A stretch of DNA of 64,000 nucleotides, taken from NCBI GenBank assembly GCA_033296885.1, contig MU863877.1:434001-498000 (forward strand), written 5' to 3'. The notes beneath the pieces are model-generated. The model did not search any database. It was not told the origin of the DNA and saw only the letters and a list, made by a program, of their open reading frames with translations. The DNA is from Triangularia verruculosa (Eukaryota; Ascomycota; Sordariomycetes; Sordariales; Podosporaceae). The position numbers and the translations under genes are program-made. Below, in pieces: positions 57,473 through 64,000 of this stretch. Position 1 is the first letter of the stretch; each line of letters starts with the position of its first letter.

Positions 57473-60400
57473 ATGCCACCGCCGCCGAACAACAACGACG
57501 ACAGCCCAGTCGATTTCGATCTCATCGAGGGCCACAAAGAGAATATTCAGGCGCTGCCTAGTGGGCGCTCTGCGAAGAAACTTGCGCAGCTGTTCTCGCC
57601 GAAGAATCCGCTTCAGCCGCTGGCCACGCCGACGGGGCTGGATCATAAAGATGAGTTTGAGGGGGTGAAGGCCGAGTTTGAGAGGGAGATTGAGAGGATT
57701 GAGGAGAGCGACGATCCGCTGGATGTGTGGGATCGGTATGTCAAGTGGACGCTGGAGGCGTACCCTAGCGCGCAGGCGACGGGGGAGTCGGGGTTGGTGG
57801 GGGTGCTGGAACGGGCGACGAGGGGGTTTGTGGGGGATAAGAGGTATAGGAATGATGGGAGGTATGTGAGGATGTGGGTTTGGTATATTGGGTGGTTTAT
57901 GGATAATAAGAGGTGAGTTTGATACACTGTTGGAGGGGAGAGAGAAAGGGGTGGTGTGCTGACTGAGAAAAATAGGGAAGGATATGTGTTTTTGTCGAGC
58001 AAGGGGATTGGAGAGGGGTTGGCGGTTTTTTATGAGGAGTATGCGGGGTGGTTGGAGAGTGTTGGGCGGTGGGGGCAGGCGGAGGAGGTGTATAAATTGG
58101 GGATTGAGAGGGAGGCTACGCCGAGTGGGAGGTTGATGAGGAAGTTTGGGGAGTTTGAGCAGAGGAGGGCTGCGCAGGGGGAGGAGAGGGATGGGCCGTC
58201 TAGTCCGGCGTTGCCGGAGAAGAGGAGGGTGTTGGGGGTGAGGGCTGATCCATTTGCTGCTGCTGCTGCGGCGGCGTCGCCGAGGGATCCTCAGGCGCCG
58301 AGGCCGACGGCTGGGGTTGGGGGTGGTGGTGGTGGTTCCAAGCCAGCGAAATCGAAGCTGGCGATTTTCTCAGATGCGGATGCGGCGCCGGGACCGTCGG
58401 CGATGTCCTCCCGTGGACCGGAGTCGAAGGGTTGGGACTCGATTGGGTCGATGGCGGATAGGAAGAAGGAGAATACCATGGCGCCTAAACCGTGGGCGGG
58501 GGAGACGTTGAAGGCAGGTGGAAAAAAGCCGAGTGCGGCGGGGGCGAAGATGGCGGTGTTCAGGGATCCGGTAAGTCAACTCTGATGAGATTCTCTCTCT
58601 TCTCCTACACAAACAAAGTGTTGATCAATATAGGACTAATTTTGTGTGGCCGGGTGTTTTTTGTCTGGCCGGTTTTTGTACTTCAGTCTATGGAGAAGCA
58701 GATATCACAATCGCATATTCGAATTGATTATACCAAGGTTCAGGTTACTGTGAACCCGGCGAACGGGAAGAGAGAGAGGATTTATGTGGACTTGCGGGCG
58801 GTGTATCCGACGCCGGACGAGCCGGGGACGGAGAAGAGTTTTGAAGAGATTTGGGCGGCGAATAAGGGGTGGTTGGATGTGGAGTGGGAGGATGAGCAGC
58901 AGCCGAATGAGTCGACGTTGTTTATGAATGATGAGAATAGCTTCCCGGGGCATGGGAATGCCGGAGCTGCGGTTGGGGGTAAGGGGCAGAAGATGGCGGT
59001 TCATGCGGATGTCATCAGGTTGGATGAGAATGGGGCGCCGATTTATCCTAACAGCGTGGATAAGCCGAAGAAGAAGAAGAAGCAGGAGTTGAACGAGACG
59101 CAAATTAGTAGGTTTATTTTGGGGATTGTTGGTTGGTTGAGTTTACTGACGTTCGAACAGTTCAAACCAAGCTGGATTCGCCCTCTGGTCCAAAGATCAA
59201 GAAGAAGAAGAGGCAGTCGGTTGGTGAGCCGACTATGACTCTGCACACCAAGGCCGCCACGGACGATATCTACGACATTTTCAACGCCTCGGTGAAACCG
59301 GTCAAGCCTCTGGGTGAAGATAGCGATGACGAAGGAGGGTATGAGTCGGATGATTATACCATGGGGGGAGATGGTACTACCAGGAACATCACAACCAGCG
59401 ATGTTGATGAGGATGAGGATGACGAGGTGGAAGATGACGTTGGGGGTGATGGCGATGACAATGCTAGTCAATGGTCAGAGTCATCACATAAGCATCATCA
59501 AGACCAGTCAGACGACCTGATTGATGTTCATGATGGGGAGGAGGACGACCATCCGGATGAGCCTCCTAGAACGAGGACAATGTTTGTTCCGATACCCCCA
59601 GAGGATTATGTCCCGACGCGACGGCCGTGGAGGGATCCTGTGGAGGCGGCTAACAACCGTCTGCCATTCATGACTCCCATCACGGAGCGGACTGAGATGT
59701 CGCTTGATGTTACGGCGGATATGGGCCGCTATGAGTTACACAGCAAGACGCCATCGAGACAGATTAACAGGAACATGATTGCGGAAGAGAATGAGGAGGA
59801 CGATGAGGAAGAGGAAGACTTGACACCGCTCAGTAGTCCTGTGCGGGATGTGATGGATGATGAGAATGGATTTCCGAAGGGAAAGGTTTCTCAGCCCCTT
59901 CTGCCGAAACCTAGGCCTGCGTTGGCAACCAAGCCGCTTGCTATGAAGGCGCTGACTCCTAAAGCCTTGACTCCGAAGCCGATCAAGACGCTCACCATCA
60001 ACAATAAGGGTCCAATTATCAAGGACGCGCAGTGCAACCCTGTTGATAACGCCGTCAGAGCGGAGATCTTGTCGAATATCACGCCTCCTTTGACGTCTTA
60101 TCAGGGGTTTTATGACCGCCGAAACGAGAAGTCAAATCGTGGTGTCGAGATCAGGAAATACTGCAAGGCAATTAGCAAAGGAGGAAATCGCTCCAGCACA
60201 GGGGATCGATCTTCTGATTTAGGGCCGTCAGTTGTCCTTCGTTTTCCCGATACGGAGAGGGAGTATACCATTCGACGTGAACTGGGTGCCGGAGCTTTTG
60301 CTCCGGTTTATCTGGTGAATAATTCCAAACCATCTGGGACTGATCACTCCGAGGACGAGAACGACGAGAATGAAAACGCCATTATGGGGAAGGGGCGGTT

Positions 60401-61313
60401 TGCGTCTGCGCATCATAAGCGGTATCCACAGGAGGCATTGAAGATGGAGTCACCGCCGACGCCCTGGGAGTTTTATATCATGCGGCTGGCTCATTCCCGG
60501 CTTGGTCCTCATGATAGGGCGACGGCTTCGTTGTCTCCGGCGTTGGAGTTCCATTTGTTCCAGGATGAATGCTTTTTGTTTTTGCCGTTCCACCCCTTTG
60601 GGACGTTGCTGGATGTGGTCAACCTTTTTAGGGGGGAAGCGTCGGGTGTGATGGACGAGCAACTGGCGATGTTCTTCACGATCGAACTGTTGCGGACGGT
60701 GGAGGCGCTGCATTCGAAGGGGATCATGCACGGCGATCTCAAGGCGGATAACTGCTTGTTGCGTCTCCCGCCTGTGCCGGATACACCGCTGTCGAATAAA
60801 TACCAGCCCGACGGCTCCCACGGGTGGGCGTCGCGTGGGATAACGCTGATCGATTTCGGCAGGGGGATTGATATGCGTGCGTTCCGGGATGACGTCCAGT
60901 TTGTTGCGGACTGGAAGACTACGAGTCAGGATTGTAATGAGGTTAGGGAGGGGAGGTTGTGGACGTGGCAGATTGAGTACTTTGGGTTGGCGGGGATTGT
61001 GCATTGTTTGCTGTTTGGGAAGTATATTGATACTGTGGGGGTCAGGGGGGAGAACGGGCTGGGGAAGAGGTATAGGATTAGGGAGAGTTTGAAGAGGTAT
61101 TGGCAGACGGAGATTTGGGGGGGACTGTTTGAGATGTTGTTGAATCCAGGGGATTTTAAGGGGGAGGAGGAAGGGGGGAGGATGCCGCTGGTCAAGGGGT
61201 TGAGGGGGTATAGGGAGAGGATGGAGGGGTGGTTGGTGATGAATGGGGAGAGAGGGGTGGGGGTTAGAGGTGGGTTGGGGAGGGTTGAGGGGTGGGCTAG
61301 GGGGAGGAGGTAG
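57473..61313 (+). CDS. BUB1: Spindle assembly checkpoint kinase BUB1 (MadBub type)
   Basis: Kinetochore kinase of the spindle checkpoint. Exons 57473-57912, 57976-58570, 58687-59107, 59161-61313 (1,202 aa), introns 63, 116 and 53 bp, all frame-consistent. The N-terminus has a KEN box (residues 22-24, HKENIQAL) and the Mad3/Bub1 TPR-like domain (about 60-190, DPLDVWDRYVKW, FYEEYAGWLE). A second KEN box is near 311 (KKENTMAPKPW). A Bub3-binding GLEBS-like segment lies near 380-420 (KSFEEIWAANKGWLDVEWE). The central acidic region is disordered. The kinase domain spans about 850-1190: G-loop GAGAFAPVYL, Lys in ALKMES, catalytic loop HGDLKADN and DFG in LIDFGRGID. Having both KEN boxes and an intact kinase, it may combine Mad3 and Bub1 roles. 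Convergent with APN1. Confidence 0.94.
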
Positions 61314-61564
61314 ATGAGAGAGTGTGTGTGTGATGGTGGGCTTCTTGACGGAGGTATTATTTGAGAGTTTATGTTCTAGGGGTGGCTTTCTTTTGTGAAT
61401 GATTATTAGGTTCTTGTTTATTAAGGTCGGTTTGGTGGTTATACCACGTTGTACATGATAGGCCAGGCAGGCTGGCATGGCAGATAATACCCCCCCTTTT
61501 TTAATCCTAGAATGTGAAGATTACACACCTTTGATATACCTTCTATCTAGTTTGTTAGGCGGGT

Positions 61565-63142
61565 TTATTCGCTGTCCTCTCCGCAGGAATCGCACGCCTC
61601 CTCTTCCTCAGCCTTCTTTTTCTTCCTTGACGCAGCAGCGCCCTTTTTACCTTTTGGCGCCGCCTTCTTGGCGTCTTTCTCGGCCTTCTTGTCCACCTGT
61701 TCCTGCACCCTTTTCCTTTCTGCGGCACCCTTCTTTTGGAGCTCTACTTCAAGGTTCTTGAACTCTTTAGATCCAGGGTCCATGCCTATCAGGCTCTCAA
61801 GCAATTTGATCTCGTCCGCCCAGATCTTCTTGTCTTCTGTCTTTTTACCGTCTAGGCCCTTGACTTCGATTGGGGTCTCGAGCACCATGGGAATGTTTTG
61901 CAATCGTTCGTCATTGACGACGTTGTGAAAGGCGCGCAAGCCGAGGAAACCCTGTCCGATGTTCTCGTGGAGGTCGCGGTGGGAGGAAAAGGGGGCTTTG
62001 CTGTCGTTCAAGTGGAAGGCTTTCAGGTACTTGAGGCCGACTACGTCGTCGAATTCTTTCATGGTTTTGGCGTAGGTTTCTGGGGTGCGGAGGTCGTACC
62101 CGGCGGCGAAGGCGTGGCAGGTGTCGAGGCAGACGCCTACGCGGGATTTGTCGTCTACTAAAGAGATGATGGTGGCGAGGTCGGAGAAGTTGGAGCCGAT
62201 TATGTTGCCGGAGCCGCACATGTTTTCTAGAACGGTGATGACGGATTTGGTGGCTTTGTGGGCTGTGTTTAGGTGGGCTGCTATCCGGGCGCAGGCTTCG
62301 GACATGGGGAGGCCGCCGGTTGAGCCGGGGTGGAAGTTGTAGAGGGAGATGCCGAGGGCGTCGCAGCGCTTGAGGTCGTCGAGGAAGGAGGTGTAGGCTT
62401 GGGTTGCTTTTGTCTTGTCGGGCTGGGCGAGGTTGATGAGATAGGAGGCGTGGGGGAGAATGGTGGTTTGGGGTTCGGTGTAGGAGTGGGTTTTGAGGAG
62501 GGAGGTGAATTGAGTCGCGGAGTCTGGGGAGAAGGGCTGGAAGTTCCAGGTTCGGTGGGGTTTGAGGAAGAGGGCGAAGGCGTTGGCGCCGATGTTGGAG
62601 GCGTTGGTGATGGAGTTTTGGACACCGCCTGCTGCAGAGACGTGAGCGCCAATTTTCATGGCTAGTTTGAGGGTGTTGATGGGGGTTCTGGAGGCGAGGG
62701 GCATGTTATCGTCGGCTTTCTTGGAGGTAGCGGCTGTCTTGCGCTTCTTGGGGGCTGGTTTGGACTGGGTGGGTTCATCCTCGTCCTCATCCTTGACGTC
62801 AGAATCAGCGTTCTCGCCGTCTTCGTCTTCCTCCTCGTTGTAGTCGACTTTGCGCTTGGTGACGGCTCTTTTGTTTACTTCGACCTTGGCCTCGACGACA
62901 GCGCCCCCTGACTTTGCGACTTTGGTCGCGACAACCTTCTTTTCGATCTTGACGGCTGTTTCTGTTGCTGGCTTAGGCTGGGCAGCCTTTCTTGTTGACT
63001 GCCTGGCCATCCTGGACTTTGGGGTATGGTGTTTCTGGTACAGTTGATCCGTTAGGTCGGTGTGAACGGATTCAGTTGCCCAAGAAACAAAAGCTGAGGT
63101 GCCAAAAAGTGGTCCCCGAGGATGAGCGAACAGGCGCGTCAA
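61565..63142 (-). CDS. APN1: AP endonuclease IV (Apn1)
   Basis: Zinc-dependent class II apurinic/apyrimidinic endonuclease and 3'-diesterase for base-excision repair, nuclear and mitochondrial in yeast. Single exon, 525 aa. An extended N-terminus (1-165) is Lys/Glu-rich and probably disordered. The TIM-barrel domain starts LAMKIGAHVSAAGG and has the zinc and active-site motifs VLENMCGSGN, CLDTCHAFAAGYD, FHLNDSK and HRDLHENIGQG. A Lys/Ala-rich tail with a nuclear-type basic cluster (KKAAPKGKKG, SRKKKKAEEEE) follows. Two starts are plausible: the long form from 63142 (MTRLFAHPRGPLFGT, possibly a mitochondrial presequence) and a shorter one from 63010 (MARQSTRKAAQPK). CACGTG lies at 63168-63173 and GACGCGC-like boxes near 63135-63162, just upstream. 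Confidence 0.95.
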   Translation of the reverse strand: MTRLFAHPRGPLFGTSAFVSWATESVHTDLTDQLYQKHHTPKSRMARQSTRKAAQPKPATETAVKIEKKVVATKVAKSGGAVVEAKVEVNKRAVTKRKVDYNEEEDEDGENADSDVKDEDEDEPTQSKPAPKKRKTAATSKKADDNMPLASRTPINTLKLAMKIGAHVSAAGGVQNSITNASNIGANAFALFLKPHRTWNFQPFSPDSATQFTSLLKTHSYTEPQTTILPHASYLINLAQPDKTKATQAYTSFLDDLKRCDALGISLYNFHPGSTGGLPMSEACARIAAHLNTAHKATKSVITVLENMCGSGNIIGSNFSDLATIISLVDDKSRVGVCLDTCHAFAAGYDLRTPETYAKTMKEFDDVVGLKYLKAFHLNDSKAPFSSHRDLHENIGQGFLGLRAFHNVVNDERLQNIPMVLETPIEVKGLDGKKTEDKKIWADEIKLLESLIGMDPGSKEFKNLEVELQKKGAAERKRVQEQVDKKAEKDAKKAAPKGKKGAAASRKKKKAEEEEACDSCGEDSE

Positions 63143-64000
63143 GTCAAGATGCGACGCGCCGCGACAGCACGTGATTGTCGTTAATTGAATGTTGGAGACT
63201 GCAGATCATGGGCTTGGCAGCGGATCCCTTGGCACAGCACTTTGGAGTGGTCTGTGCCAGGTGCTGCCGTAGCGTGGTTTCAGCCCAACACACAGCGAGC
63301 CAGAGGCTTATCTCAGCCAACCTCATCTCCTGCTCAGATGCTGTGCGTCCTGCAGCCTGAAGCACCTTCCCCATCCGTCACACCCGGGAGAAATATTAAT
63401 TAACTGTCCAGATATTCAAGTCGAGACCTTCTGGACATTGTATGGCCCATGGAATATCAGCCAAAACTCAGCTGACAAGTTGCGGTATGGACACAGGTAC
63501 GTAGTGGATTTTCTGGCCAGGCAGCCGAATTATCCGTCTTCTAGTGCAGACTGCGGAAGGTCTCCGCAACTCCCTGTCACTGGTCACAGTTGCATTCGGC
63601 TCCTCCTCCTGCTCGGACTTGGTGTGCCCACCCTCAACAACACCAAGCGCTGGAGGCGTTTGGACATGGAAATTGTTTGCTGACAGTGCCCCTCCTTCGC
63701 ATGGGGCCAGCCCACAGGCGACAGTCTCTGTGCTATTTTTGACCCCAGGGGCCCAGTTCATCCGTGACATCTAGGGCCATGAAAGAAACAGACACTACTT
63801 GCCCTGGGCCGTCACTTGGCGCGTAGCTTTGTCGTTCTCGAAGGAGAAAGACGGACCCTGAATGCCATTCATCTTTTTCTGATGGAGGGCCGTTCCAGCC
63901 GTCGCATGTCGCACTCGTCCACTGAAAGATATCCGGATGGCACTGGCCCATGCCCCTCCATGCCTCCGGGGCCAAACCAAGCGTTGTATCAAGACACTCA
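63143..64000. other. APN1 upstream region to window end
   Basis: About 860 bp. Beyond the promoter-proximal CACGTG and GACGCGC-like elements I see no gene; open frames are short and antisense-like. The window ends in this region. Confidence 0.5.

Noticed and set aside
60450..61478. 342-codon minus-strand open frame
   Set aside because: Antisense to BUB1; arises from G-rich sense codons and has no protein-like features.

Overview
The window is nuclear DNA of a filamentous ascomycete, most likely a sordariomycete of the Sordariales type. The support is many short introns (about 50-100 bp) with GTAAGT/GTACGT-like donors, CTRAC-like branch sites and CAG/TAG acceptors, C-ending codons in strongly expressed genes, long intergenic leaders, and ordinary eukaryotic housekeeping proteins. 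I saw no prokaryotic operons, CRISPR arrays or insertion sequences. Coordinates of spliced genes are outer coding limits; exon limits, worked out by hand from reading frame and splice signals, are in each entry.

Layout. 1-13.7 kb: the 3' part of TRM82 (tRNA m7G methylation), a DUF1932 NAD(P)-binding dehydrogenase, a farnesylated YDJ1-type DnaJ, and the large chromatin reader SNT2. 13.7-20.1 kb: a 6.4-kb gene-free gap between the divergent SNT2 and a BTB-domain gene. 20-33.3 kb: the BTB gene, the mRNA-export adaptor YRA1 (seven exons), translation factor eIF4A, an F-box/JmjC protein, and a CCCH-zinc-finger/SMR-nuclease protein. 34.4-40.4 kb: Golgi TVP38, an unrecognised CPF-motif protein, and a prolyl aminopeptidase. 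41-46 kb: an accessory membrane-ankyrin gene carrying a single-base frameshift and a suspicious early stop. 46.7-49 kb: a WSS1-like DNA-protein-crosslink protease and a small secreted protein. 50-56.7 kb: an M1 aminopeptidase and enolase. 57.5-63.1 kb: the spindle-checkpoint kinase BUB1 and the AP endonuclease APN1, convergent.

How the genes fit together. Most are core functions with no cluster logic, although RNA metabolism (TRM82, YRA1, eIF4A, CCCH-SMR) and genome maintenance (WSS1, BUB1, APN1) recur. The only clearly accessory gene is the ankyrin protein. It has an N-terminal hydrophobic start, about five membrane spans and about 13 ankyrin repeats, and belongs to a fungus-restricted family whose function I do not know. 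It is the best candidate for an undescribed system, perhaps a membrane sensor, and this copy seems to be recently damaged.

At a larger scale, several genes contain abrupt C-rich to G-rich strand-asymmetry switches that do not follow gene orientation.
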